Positions 29,510-40,900 of a stretch of DNA of 64,000 nucleotides are shown in pieces (the first letter of the stretch is position 1; every line of letters begins with the position of its first letter). Made by a program: the position numbers and the translations under genes. Under the pieces are notes generated by a model that worked only from the letters and a program-made list of their open reading frames with translations, was not told the origin of the DNA and did no database searches. The stretch is from Lunularia cruciata (lineage: Eukaryota > Streptophyta > Marchantiopsida > Lunulariales > Lunulariaceae), in contig OX419757.1 in assembly GCA_948567375.1 (NCBI GenBank), positions 67,029,836 to 67,093,835 on the forward strand, written 5' to 3'.

Positions 29510-30865
29510 TCAAATGTGCATCCAAACCCATTCTTGAAGGTTGCAGAGTCCTTTAACAATTACATTGGGACTTGAACAATCCTGGTGATCCTGATCCTTT
29601 TGGGGTTTCCACACAGTGTTATAATCTGCAATAGGCTCACTTGCAACTCGGCTGCCATACTGAGTTTTCCATATCCTGAACTGCTCAGACCACTCATCCA
29701 GCGACACATCCACTTCGAAAGAAGCCCTCCCACTCCCAGTTTTACAATCTCTCCTATCGGCATGCCTTAGCTTCCATTTATGCCCATTTTTCACAATTTT
29801 GGTCTCCATAACATGCCAAACGCCTGTCACCAGATACGGGTCTGAACAGGTAAACCCCTCAGGCCAACCTACCCCTCCTCTCAAGGTCTCACTGAGAGCT
29901 ACTTTCTCCACAATGTCTTCAATTGGCTTTATGTTCCCTGTAAACTTTCCTTTTGTTGTGAGTATCAGCCTCAAATCTGCCATTTTTTCCATACAGGCAA
30001 TGTCGGCCACCAAGTGCCTTAACTGATCTGTCTTAACCTTCCATAACTTCAGCTTCACCTCCACACCATCTACTTCCAAGTTGGGCACACATATACACTG
30101 AACTATAACCCGAGGCCTTGCTTTGTGCACCACCTGGATAACATACTTTTCCTTCTTGACTGGCATTTTGTTCCCATCTCCCATGACCGTGGCCTCGATT
30201 TTTTTATAGAAACTTTCAGGGACACATCCATCGAAGTTTTTGAACACCATCTCCCCCCCATCCATTCTGGCAGCTAACCACCGCTCCAGAGTCTCGGCAT
30301 CGAAGGGGGCCAATCTGGCCAGAGAGGACCTGTCTTTACTGTGAAATAGCAAGCGCCCAAATCTCAAACAGAGTTTCGGTTTCACCCCTTCCCAGAAACG
30401 GCTTTCCAAGAATCCCTTGACGTGGTCCAGAGCTGAAAAGAGATCAGAGTAGAGGTTATCCACCACGGAGTTGGCGACGTCTCTGATGCTGAAGAAGTTG
30501 GCAGTCTTGAATTCGTGGGAGGTAGTGACGCTTCCGGTATCTGGTGAAGAAGGGGTTTCGACAGCGAGAGTATGGAGAAGCTCGTTGGCCAAATGGGCAA
30601 ACGTTCCTTGCTCGAAGAGCTTGAAACTTAATCTCCTGATGGACCATAAGACTCTAGGATCCGCTGAGGCCACAATGGTTCTTCGGATGCTCAACTCTGC
30701 ATACCGAACGAAAAGAGTCTGGGGCCTTTCTGAAGACTTTGGTTGATTCTGCCGTGGGCCTGCCTGGAATTGCTGATATTGCTGCTGCTTCTGGTTCTGA
30801 TTTCTATACGGAGGACGAGGATTAAATCGGTTTGGAGGGTGGCGCTGGTGGTAAGTGGAAGTCAT
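29510..30865 (-). CDS. DUF7903-like plant protein of unknown function
   Basis: 451 residues in one exon, with the ATG at 30865; six further codons of open frame upstream would need a non-ATG start. The N-terminus is low-complexity (RPPYRNQNQKQQQYQQF), basic and Gln/Pro-rich. The body carries phrases I recall from a plant-specific family now called DUF7903: KPKLCLRFGRLLFHSK, LRLILTTKGKF, GGVGWPEGF, YLVTGVWHVMETK and LRHADRRD. No catalytic motif is evident. Function is unknown, and the family call rests on memory rather than a search. The frame is fully open. It lies head to head with the ETF-alpha gene, 2.2 kb apart. Its last codons and 3' flank are what was copied to 1-4402. Confidence 0.75.
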   Translation of the reverse strand: MTSTYHQRHPPNRFNPRPPYRNQNQKQQQYQQFQAGPRQNQPKSSERPQTLFVRYAELSIRRTIVASADPRVLWSIRRLSFKLFEQGTFAHLANELLHTLAVETPSSPDTGSVTTSHEFKTANFFSIRDVANSVVDNLYSDLFSALDHVKGFLESRFWEGVKPKLCLRFGRLLFHSKDRSSLARLAPFDAETLERWLAARMDGGEMVFKNFDGCVPESFYKKIEATVMGDGNKMPVKKEKYVIQVVHKARPRVIVQCICVPNLEVDGVEVKLKLWKVKTDQLRHLVADIACMEKMADLRLILTTKGKFTGNIKPIEDIVEKVALSETLRGGVGWPEGFTCSDPYLVTGVWHVMETKIVKNGHKWKLRHADRRDCKTGSGRASFEVDVSLDEWSEQFRIWKTQYGSRVASEPIADYNTVWKPQKDQDHQDCSSPNVIVKGLCNLQEWVWMHI

Positions 30866-33030
30866 TTGGAAGGAAGGACACAAACGTCTTCGTCTTTAGA
30901 ATCTAACTGGACATTTGCACGAGAGGAAATTGAATGGCAGTGTGGTTCCCCACCCTTTGGAGTTCCTATGCGTTTCAGAACATGGGGTTGCCCTGCAAGA
31001 AATCCCCCAAGGTTCTGAGGTTTACTGAAGAAATCTCAGAACTTTGAGTGAGATTTCTTGCGAGAAGAATGAGCTAACGAACAAAAGCTTAAAGTTTTGT
31101 AAGCACTTAGTAACGTTCGCAGTGAGTTTAATTTGAGTTTGAGTCTGGAGAATTCAATTTCCGTCTGTGGGGTCACAAATGATGTTTGGAGGGAGCGACG
31201 GTTGGAGGGAGCGACTCTATCACAAGTCCGTCCGGGCAATCCGATCTGTGCCAAATCTTAAAGCCTGATTGTTCTTCATTGTTGGCACGAGTGACCTGGT
31301 GAGTGTCTATTCTTTAATCCCCGTGGTCTCTGATTTAAGGTTTGCAGAAGGAAATTGGTATTACAATAACCGATGAGGACGGTCCACCATGTGCGCGCAG
31401 AACTTAATACTGTAGTCCATCGATTGGGATCTCATGTTTCCATCCACTGTAAACAATCACTGCAGTTGCAAAAGAAAGCCTTTTTGCGAATATTTCGACC
31501 ACAAGTTCAACCTTGGCATACGTAATGCTTCATAGAGATCTAAGAATCCGAGGGATGTTGAGGATTCCCTCCTCGCCATGGCCTTTTCCCTCTACCTGCG
31601 AAGGGGTATTTCCTTATCACGAGTACGTCCTCATTTCGCATACGAACGAGTCATACTGAGAGATCTTAGAAATGTCATTTCTATAATTGTTTGATCTTAG
31701 GAATGTCATTTCTATAATTATAATAAGCCCCATGTTACTTGTTTTTTCTCTCTTGTACGGCTCGATGGGGTCTTCCCATCCTTCGTTTTTCCTACGCGGT
31801 CGCCTTCGATGATGATAATTGTTTGATGAACAGACGTTATGAACTTATTCACGAGGTCGAAATTGTATCTTGTAAATTCAACGGAGTACAGTCCATCACT
31901 CAAATTTCCAAACATTCATGATGTAGCAGCACCGGAGTTGAGTACGGTATTTTTGTCGGGAGGAGTATGGAAGTCAGGAAGACGTCTTCATACTCCAGCC
32001 TTCACTGCGACTACGGAGTCATGTACTAAGTACAGTAGGAAGGACGAGATTTACAGTTGTCATCTTGTATACCGCAATTCGAAGAAACGGAATGTAGTTG
32101 TGAAGACCGAAGGAAGGAGTTCGTTAGGTTGTAAAGATTGAGTTCGCTACTCACCGCAGATTTGAATTCACACGTGCAGAATCCATAGTCGACGTCATGG
32201 TAGTTCCACAATAGACGCAACTGCAAAGAGTAGGAACGTCTGCATTGAAACTTAGATTGAGCGCGTAGGTGGTGGTTCACTTCAATTGCCAAATCTCTTC
32301 CATCACGCTATTGGAAGCAGACCAAGAATTGGCCGTGCCTGAAGGGAACTAACTATCACTTCAAAAGTTTGTGCTCAGATTAATAACTTGGATTATCTCG
32401 GTTCATCTCCAGATACAGATTCCATTCTATAGTGTAATTATGTTTAGTCACTTGGGAGAAACCTTCAAATCGAAATAAACCATCTTCCTACAACGTACAA
32501 CGAACTCCGGGTACTTAATTAAGTGCCAAAGCTAATATTAGCGGCTTCCGAACCCTGTTTATGGCCCATCGTACGTGAACTAAAAGTAATTTCCTGTGGT
32601 CTCTATGACACGAATCTTCCTATCTTCTTAACTACAGAAATAGCAGTTGAACATCTCTGGGAAGACCAGAGGAATAAAGTTTCTTACTCATCGCGGAGAT
32701 TATCAAACAGCTCAATCTGCAGGCGGGTCCCAGTGACAGTCAAAAGGACCTCCCTCCGACGTGGCTGCTGCGCTGGACGGATTTCTTGCTGCGGGCGAAT
32801 CACATTCAGCTTAGTGAGGAATAAGTGACGAAGCACGGAATCGTTTCCTAGGACTGACCATTGACTTGACCTACTGACAGTTTTGATCGCTGGAGGTCTG
32901 AATTCACGTCCATCCTGAAGGTACATGTAGAGAGATTGATCTCTCTGTGCAATCCGATTTCGATTGCACATCAGCAGGATTTAAAAGGCTGCGGTTGCTG
33001 GGGATTTCAGAGCTGAATTCGAGGTATACC
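30866..33030. promoter_or_regulatory. Intergenic region between divergent DUF7903-like and ETF-alpha genes
   Basis: This 2.2-kb space must hold both promoters. I see no clear TATA box at a fitting distance from either ATG. A short GGAGGGAGCGAC-type tandem at about 31187-31213 and a TTAAAAGG stretch at 32981 are the only simple motifs noted. It contains a LINE tail (31728-31803), flanked on the left by two copies of a TGTCATTTCTATAATT motif (about 31673 and 31703). No other gene is recognised. Confidence 0.5.
31728..31803 (+). mobile_element. LINE 3' tail fragment
   Basis: AAGCCCCATGTTACTTG..., CTTGTACGGCTCGATGGGG and CCTACGCGGTCGCC match the tail of LINE C1. Fewer than 80 bp were inserted. 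It lies in the promoter interval of two host genes. Confidence 0.8.
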
Positions 33031-35827
33031 ATGTATAGAGTTGGTACCTTAGCAGCAAGGAATCGGAGGCTGTTTCCTTCATTAAACTCGGCTTTATCGA
33101 TCTTGTCAACACGATCGGTGCGTGTTTGATTGGTTGGATTTTTTCCTGACTTCAATTGGTTGTGGCCTGGATGTTGTTCTTGGTGGAAGAGGATGATTTT
33201 TCTCGATCAGCGGAGCAGATTTTGTGTCAGTTTTGGTAGGCTAATCTGGAGATTACCAATTTCTCGTGCTCTTCTTATGTCTAGCATCGTGCCTTTGGTA
33301 CCTGATTCATTTTGAATTTTCTCGGGGAAGTGGTGATTGGTTTGAACCGTAATCTGTGATAACACATTCATTTGGATCACTAAGACATCGATGGATACTG
33401 AAAGAATTTCTTACTTAGCAACTCAGCGATGGGGAGTTCTTGTTCTGTGTTGGTTAGAAGACCGTTATTAACCTTTTTACGGTCATGATTGCAACGGGCA
33501 CAATTATGACAGAATTTCATTGTGGGAATCTAAAGGAGAGATGTGAGTCAGTAACGTATATTCTAATTTTGGAGGCTTATGCCAATTGCAGGCTAGCTCC
33601 TTGGTAATTGGAGAGCATGAAGATGGAGAGCTAAAAACCTCAACGCTTAATTCAGTGGTCGCTGCTAAGGCGCTTGATGATGGCGGTTCTGTATCTGTTC
33701 TGCTCGGAGGGTTTGGACCTTCTGTACACAAAGCAGCCACACAAGCAGCAAGTGCTCATTCGGCGATTTCGCAGGTACAAAATAAAGGTTTCTCAGATTA
33801 CACCAGGCAGTATCTTTTCTTTCTTTCCTACAGTTCGTTGGTTTGGATAATCCTTTTTCCTTTGTTCTGTGGATTACTTTCCTCATGCATTTTCTCATCA
33901 TTCTCAGGTATTGGTAGTTGACTGGGAGGAAGTGAAGTATGGGTTGGCCGAACCATGGGCTGAGGTTTTGCTGCTGGCGCAAGAGAAGGGGAAGTACTCT
34001 CATGTTTTGTCTGCATCTTCCTCTTTTGGGAAGAATATAATTCCCCGTGCGGCAGCTCTTCTGAATCAGTCAGTTGTTTCGGATGTTATCAAAGTTGTAG
34101 ACGAGCATACATTCGTCAGGTTATTACACTCAGCTCTAGTCACAATTGTTTTGAACCTCTCCTTTCCTCCTACTTTTGCCAAAATCACATAGCACTAAAT
34201 TCTGGAGAGAACTTGTACATTAGGATGAGGTTAAGACCTGCAAAACTCATTTTTATGAGTACCTTTCCGTCTGACTCCTGAATCTTTCAGGCCTGTGTAT
34301 GCAGGAAATGCTTTAGCCACTGTTAAATACACAGGATCCGGACCCTGCTTCCTCACAATTCGCTCAACTTCGTTTCCAGCAGTTCAATCCTCTGGAATGA
34401 GTCCAGCTCCTATCTCCACTCTAGACGCTGGAGGAATTCAATCAGGTACTTTAAATTTCCACAAGTCCTTTCTAAGTGGGAAACCGCATATGTTTACAAT
34501 CTAGGTGCTCATTAAGTGAGGCAGAGAGAGTGACAAGGGGTCAAAGCTGGTTACTCCATCTGTCGTTTAGATCAGAAGCTACCAAAATTCAGTTTCTCAG
34601 TAATACTGCGACCTTCATGTCTTCAGAAGCAATTGGAAGATCCGAATGGGTTGGGCAGCATGTGCAGCGAAGTGAACGGCCGGAGTTAGGAAGTGCTCGT
34701 GTTGTAGTGTCCGGAGGCAGGGCACTCAAGAATGCTGAGAATTTTAAAATGCTAGAGACACTTGCTGACAAGCTTGGAGGTGCTGGTGAGTAGTCCATTC
34801 ATCTCTCATTGCACATACTATTAAGCAGTAGATGCTCAAGTACAATTGCTGTAATTAATACCCTTGCTGAACGGAGGCACTCGCTAGAAAGATTTATTCA
34901 GATAGCAAACCTCATGACTATCTTTTCTTATCATCTCGAACTTTTGGTAGTAAGTAACAGATTTTGGTATGACTTTTTTGCGCAGTTGGTGCATCGAGGG
35001 CAGCAGTGGATGCAGGCATGGTACCAAACGACATGCAGGTTTGATTTTTGAAGATCTTATACCATTTGCTTAATGTGTTCAGGTGTCTGCTAGCCGTCTT
35101 CGAGAACTACGGAAGTGCTACGTCTTTAAGAACTACGGAAGTGAATCTGAAAGAACTTGATTGTCTTAGACCTGTCACGAGCTACTGAGAGTCAAGGTTA
35201 TTTGTACGTAAATTTATGGATCAGTAGTCTATTTTAACTCTCAGCCACACCCATTACCTAATTGAACGATGTAATGCCATGTCAATCCACAGAATACCAC
35301 AGTGGTACTTGGATTGCGGATCTCGTAACAGTAAGTAGACGTTGGTCATGCCAAGTTGAGGTGAGCGTTGTCAACGACTCACAAAGCTGGCTACCCCTGT
35401 AACCAGCTTTGTGATTATCTTTCTACTCATAAGGATATGTACTCTGCTATGCAGGTTGGTCAAACTGGGAAGATTGTTGCCCCTGATTTGTACATTGCGA
35501 TAGGGATATCTGGCGCCATTCAACATTTAGCGGGTATGAAAGACTCGAAAGTTATTGTAGCTATCAACAAGGATGCTGATTCTCCCATCTTTCAGGTACT
35601 TACTGAGAATTTCTTCATCGTCTTCACACCGTGCCCAGTACGAACTATAATTTGTTTGTAATTCGGCCACCTTCAGCTCTCTTTTGGTTGTGAGGAGAGT
35701 ACGCATCTTATCCTAGCAATGGTGCTTTTGTTGCCAGGTCGCAGATTATGGACTTGCTGCAGACCTCTTCCAGGCAGTTCCTGAGCTGATTGAGAAACTA
35801 CCGGACAAGCGACAAGTCAGTGCATAG
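33031..35827 (+). CDS. ETFA: Electron transfer flavoprotein subunit alpha, mitochondrial (8 exons)
   Basis: Exons: 33031-33117, 33592-33774, 33908-34119, 34291-34445, 34576-34785, 34986-35038, 35455-35595, 35738-35827. All junctions are GT-AG, phases agree and the sum is 1,131 nt (376 residues), close to plant ETF-alpha. Exon 1 is an Arg/Ser-rich presequence ([15 protein letters not shown]...STRS) typical of matrix import. Later exons give SLAEPW-like [48 protein letters not shown] and [15 protein letters not shown]. The ETF-alpha signature [15 protein letters not shown] with AINKDAD is complete. The protein binds FAD with the beta subunit and passes electrons from matrix dehydrogenases (branched-chain amino acid, lysine and phytanoyl catabolism) to ETF-quinone oxidoreductase. 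The frame is intact, so it is probably functional. Confidence 0.93.
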
Positions 35828-36603
35828 CACGTTCCGGCACTTCTTACTTGTAAATTATACTCGAGATTGGTAAGGATGATTCTTTGATCCAACATTATCA
35901 ATTGCAGGGCACATAAATGAACAGACGGTTGAGACTAGCTAATGCCGTTCGGTAGAACGTACCAGTTTCAGGATTGGTTCCACCTTAACACAGCTAGAAC
36001 AGACAACCAAGAGTTGTATATAATTTGATATCTCAAAATACTGTTATGGTGGCCATTCTTCAAGCTGGCATTAGATGCACGGCCTCGATTCACATACTAG
36101 CAGTGTATCACGCTTCAAAAGCTCCATTCCCTGCACTTGCAAGGTAGGACGGGATGAATGCAAAACAAAATTATGACTTTGAGTTCGACATCTTATTTAC
36201 GGAACCACTGCTCATTCACGCTGTCCGGTTAATCTACGTCTATATCATTCCATGTTGAAATCTAGGCACGAAGTATGTGTGGGCGCTTATCATAATAGAA
36301 GTCTAGACAGGTCTATGCAAATTCAATCAAAGTTTTACAGAGTGCCAGCTTAGACATGAGCCTACCAGACCATACGGAATCTAGAAGCTTGGTACCTTGC
36401 CAAAGCAATTCTGCTTCTGGTGCTTCTTTTCTCTGGACTACCCATGTGCTCGGTGTGAGAATCAGCAAGTTCCTGAAGAAGTGCGACATCAAGGTAGCTA
36501 CATTGTGGTACCATCGGGCAGGACATTTTTAGGAACAAAACTTTACTGTTGAGGAAAAAGATTTTGCAACAACTAGGATGCATTGGATGAAGTGCTTTAT
36601 AAT
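35828..36603. other. 3' flank of ETF-alpha gene
   Basis: Presumably includes the 3' UTR. AATAAA-like signals are not evident close to the stop. A 73-codon minus-strand open frame at 36362-36583 has no recognised motif. Nothing else is supported. Confidence 0.4.
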
Positions 36604-38395
36604 TTACTTTAGAGTTTTCTTATCTATTACTTTGGCCATGCCAGGTTGTATTTTTCTGTTTTTTGGCAGATGATATAAACATTGTGTGCCTTGGAGATCA
36701 AATTAGATAGACCTTTGACCATTTGACCTTTGACCATTTGATATTGAATTTCATCTTGTAGATTTGAGAGGCATGGTGTCAAAGTCGAGAGCATGGTACT
36801 CTTTAGCTATTCCTCTTTATCTCCACATTTTAGAAGAATCTATCACATCTATATATGATTTTTGTAATCTTGGCATGCCATGAAAATTTTATCATATGTT
36901 TCCTAGATGTAGCCTTTGTAGAGGATAGCTTCATATGTATGACCTTTCTCTACTAGGAGATTCGTAGATGGTATTTGATATACTCTCTTCTAGTGTTGCA
37001 CGAAGGCCGATCTACCTCTTTCGCATGGTGTCCCCTTTCTATGACTTTTTTATCATGTTTGAGAGCATTTGATATGAAGATTATGTGTGTTTTGTTGATA
37101 TACATTTGAATGTGTAATAAAGAATTTGACATGTAAACAAATATCTTTATTGATCTCATGCGGAAGGGTAGATCTATTACCTCTATGGAGGAGATAATAT
37201 TTATAGTGTTTTGGTATAGTTTTGTTCTCTTGACATGGCAATTCTCTTTTCGTTTTGTGGAAATGCATGTGCCAAGGTGGATGAAGGATGTTTTTCTCTA
37301 TATGTGTTATTATGATATGGTAAACTAGACATGATATATCTCCACAAGCATGAGCGTGCATTCTATCCTTTAGAATGCATTTTGTTTTTTTAAGTCAAAA
37401 TGGACTAGAGGCTTACAATTATCTGTAATGGAATGATAATTTCAACATATATTACATTTTCTCTTAGTTGATTGATGTATTCCTCGTGCTACTAGAGCAT
37501 GTCTTTGCTCTTGGATGTGAGTTTATCCGTGCATTAGGGCATTCCGATTTGCACCAATTACTTTATCTACAATGATGAGATTCAATGTATCTAATCTACT
37601 CATCTGCATTTTCATTACTCACTTGTGAATGTGGTTTTACACTAGATGCATTAGTGGTTCACATGAGACTATGTCCTTTTGGAGGACAAAGATAACAACC
37701 CATGATGTTATCAAATATATATTGGTTGACATGGTATTGGGAAAGTGGATACTTTGCTTGGAGGGAACATTGCTTTGCAAAAGACACAAGTTAAAATAGA
37801 TTTATAATTGGTACGAGAAAGTGGATACTTTCCTTGGAGGGAGCATTGGTATGCTTTGCAAAAGACAAGAGTTAGAATTGATTTATACTTGGTACGAGAT
37901 AATCCAGTGATAGTAGCAAATATTGTGGTTATACATCCTTTCCGTGATATGGTGTCAAAGGGGGTGATCACTCATCCTCTTGGATGGGTGATGAGCAGAG
38001 CAACATCAAGCAAGGTCTCCAAAGATATGATTACGCAGCAAGGTCAACTGTTTGTTCCTATAGTTATATGGAGTGATGGATGCGGCATATGATACATTTG
38101 TCAAAGAGTGTGTGATATCATTCTAGATGTAAAGAGGTATCGGTCTCACTCTTGTATTTCCTTGTATATTCTAGATAACATGTATCCATTGTTCTATAGA
38201 AAGTATTGGCTAGTGTAATGCATAGGAGAACAATTATACTAGGTGATATTTCTTTGGATGCTCTAGTAGTTTGTAGCCAAACGAGTTATATAACTCAGAT
38301 ATCTTAGGTGATGTAGAGTAGATTCCTCTTATCTATCGGGGCTTAGACTCATTTTACCCCCTTGTCTTCTTGTTGTACAACTTCACACGCAGTCT
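36604..38395 (+). mobile_element. LINE copy C2 (5'-truncated, decayed)
   Basis: Begins within RT at the sequence matching 21385 of C1 (ACTTTAGAG...TTTGGCCATGCCAGGTTG) and continues through the endonuclease part (IDLYLVRDNPVIVANIVV) to a mutated tail (CGGGGCTTAGACTC). About 20 to 25 percent diverged by eye, with many stops and frameshifts. It has a tandem duplication of about 75 bp around 37741-37890 (AAAGTGGATACTTTNCTTGGAGGGA twice, N marking a variable base). It is an older member of the family. Confidence 0.85.
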
Positions 38396-40900
38396 CATTT
38401 TACCCAGTGCCACACGTGGAACTAACGAACATGATTGTTTTGTAGTAGAAATCCTTCTTATCGGAGTGTCGGTATTTGTTGGCATGCCTCATTTGCTACC
38501 ACGAATGCCCAATGCTCTCAAACTTGGAGGTTCAATGGCTCCTTACAACTCTTTGAGGTGTCGGCCTTCTATCAGGAAATATCAGTCTTCCATTTCTTTT
38601 TGCAACCTCATTATTTTATGCAACTACGGAGTATCATTTGATTTATTTGAGTCCATGATTCTTTTCAAAGAAAGGTACATTTTCCCTTTAGATTTCCATG
38701 TGTATTAATATAAAGTTGGATGTAGAATTTGAGAGATCTTTTTAGATTGCAAGTTTTGATGTTTTAAGATCACTAAGTGGTTTTGAACTTTACTAACATA
38801 ACACTCTTGAGCTTGAAAGATTAGATAGAAGTATGAAAGTATTCACTTGAAGTAGAGTTTCCGAGTTTTATATTTAGTAATTAAACGACTTTTGAGCATG
38901 GATATTAAGGAACTAATTTAGTTTGGATGTATTATTGTATTCACTAAAAGTAGATTTTTAAATGTTTCAAACTTAAAAACCTACACATCTGAATTCTAAA
39001 TGTCTATCAACTTAGAATCTTAAATAATTATAATAATTTTTTATCTCAATAAATTATTAATTATTATAATTTTATAATTTTAAAAAATTATAATTTTAAA
39101 AGTATATTTCATATTTTTATTATTATTTTAATTAAATTAAGGAGACATGTAATTCGTATTTTTTTATTAATTTCTTTTTTAGATGAAAAAATATGTGGAT
39201 TTAAATCAATTCAAGGAAGATAAAAAAATCAACAATGAATTGATACAGATATTGCAACCATTCCAAAATGTCATTTTCTAAGGAAAAAATATTTATAAAA
39301 TTTTACTTCTTGTATTCCCCTTTATTTTTACATTATAAGAATATCTAACAGCCCATGAAAGACATATAACTCTGGAAACCATGGAAAGATATATGACCCT
39401 TGAAACAAAACTGATATCCAAAGTGGGTTTACAGCTTGAGTAACTTACAAGTTCTACAATAGTTCCAACTCCAAAATCCAACTTCAAAATAGCAGAGAAG
39501 GTGGCGCACTTGATAGAATAAGGAAAATTTCAGAACATAACAAATAAATAGATGAGATATTTAAACTAGATGATGGAAACCAAGCCACTTATGAAATATT
39601 GAAATGATATTTCAGACAAGAGTTTGTAGATTATTTTTTCACTTTATTTGTAGTTTTGAATTGAAAAAAGCTTATACCAAATAAAATGATTACGTCATTT
39701 TATGTTTAATACGCTTACAATGCGTGTCATACAAGATTGAGGCAAGGTTCTTTCGCGACCAATTTCCAAGCTTTGTCTAAACCCATACCACCTCCCATCT
39801 TTTCACCGTTGTGGGTGTTATGAATTTGATGAGAGATTTCCCGGGTTCAAACAACAAATCAGTAAGAGGGAGAATTCATATATATTCTAGTTTAATTTTA
39901 TCATACAATTTTTTAATTCATCAGAAACTTCTCTTCAAGGGATCAAAATTGATCAAGAAATTCTGGTCCAAGATGAGGAGTTCAGTTCTTCTCTCCGTGC
40001 GATGATAGAAGGAAAGTTGTCCGCGATGGAGAAAAGCGCAGGAGAGGGCGGGGAAAGGAGGAAGAAAAAGACATTGGAATCAAAGGAAAGCTCAAGAGGG
40101 GCAGGGAAAGGAGAAACAAAAGACACCAGGAGGAAGGGTAATAAAGGAATAAAGCAGTGCTCCTGCACATGAGACACGTGTGTAACTCGCTTCCAATGCT
40201 TGGAGTTTCGATTTCAAAAATATAAGGAATGTTTATGAAAGTGATCGTCTTCCATAAAAGTCTTGACGGGACCCGGTAACAATTTATGGTGGGTGTAGCT
40301 GGGGTACGCTTGAAGATTTACAGCACTTGCACCACATGATGTAGAATATCCTACGGTGACTCGTTTTAGTTTATGGTAAATGGAGGTTTGCAAGGAGATT
40401 TGTAAGCATTAATTAGAGGTAATGAATGAACGCGTGTAGATTTACTATTCTTCCACGCTTCTTATATAACTCATAGTCCCCACTAAATTTAAAACATGAA
40501 CTTCTACAACGTCCTTGGAACGTTGAAATTTGAAAAGTTTGCCTGAAATTATAACTTGGGTATCATGAAACTGTAATTTTTTTTATCAACTATTCATTTT
40601 TGTGAAGACTTCTTTCTTTAGTACCAGGGTAAAAATTGTACATGTGGTGAGTTGCATCCCATATGAAAACCATAAATTATGCATTTGAATCCTCTCCATA
40701 TACCCATTCGACTAGAGAAAAGTTAGAGAAGACTAATATTAGTGAAGGTTAGCTAGATTGTGCTATGTGGAACATGTGGTTTGAACATTAAGACACATTT
40801 GCATTTAATATTTGTAACCATTTTACTTCCAAATGGTGTGTCTTGATGTCTTGTTTTCTCTCCCTTAGAGTGTCTTGTGGCTTGATGTCTTCTTTTATCA
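38396..40900. other. AT-rich sequence, nothing recognised
   Basis: No host gene or defined element found. 39000-39180 is strikingly AT-rich (runs of TAATTATAATTTTA), possibly a matrix-attachment or decayed-repeat region. A minus-strand frame at 39953-40177 has no motif. I make no functional claim. Confidence 0.5.

Larger units (their letters stand above)
26956..29523. repeat. Segmental duplication copy 2, right part
   Basis: Collinear with 1861-4402. It ends inside the last codons of the DUF7903-like gene (29510-29523), so it spans the intergenic region between the AIG1 cluster and that gene. No coding region is apparent in it. The paralogue lacks segment 27672-27967 and the LINE fragment at 28337-28455. 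Confidence 0.9.

Noticed and set aside
29510-30883. Argonaute or RNA-binding protein, suggested by the Gln/Arg-rich N-terminus
   Set aside because: No PAZ, PIWI, RRM or KH motif. The body matches my memory of the DUF7903 family much better.
33592-33921. Independent small gene at the second ETF-alpha exon
   Set aside because: It is exon 2 reading through into intron 2. Splice sites and phase link it to the exons on both sides.
36362-36583. 73-codon minus-strand frame downstream of ETF-alpha as a gene
   Set aside because: No motif, no paralogue in the window, and length within chance expectation.
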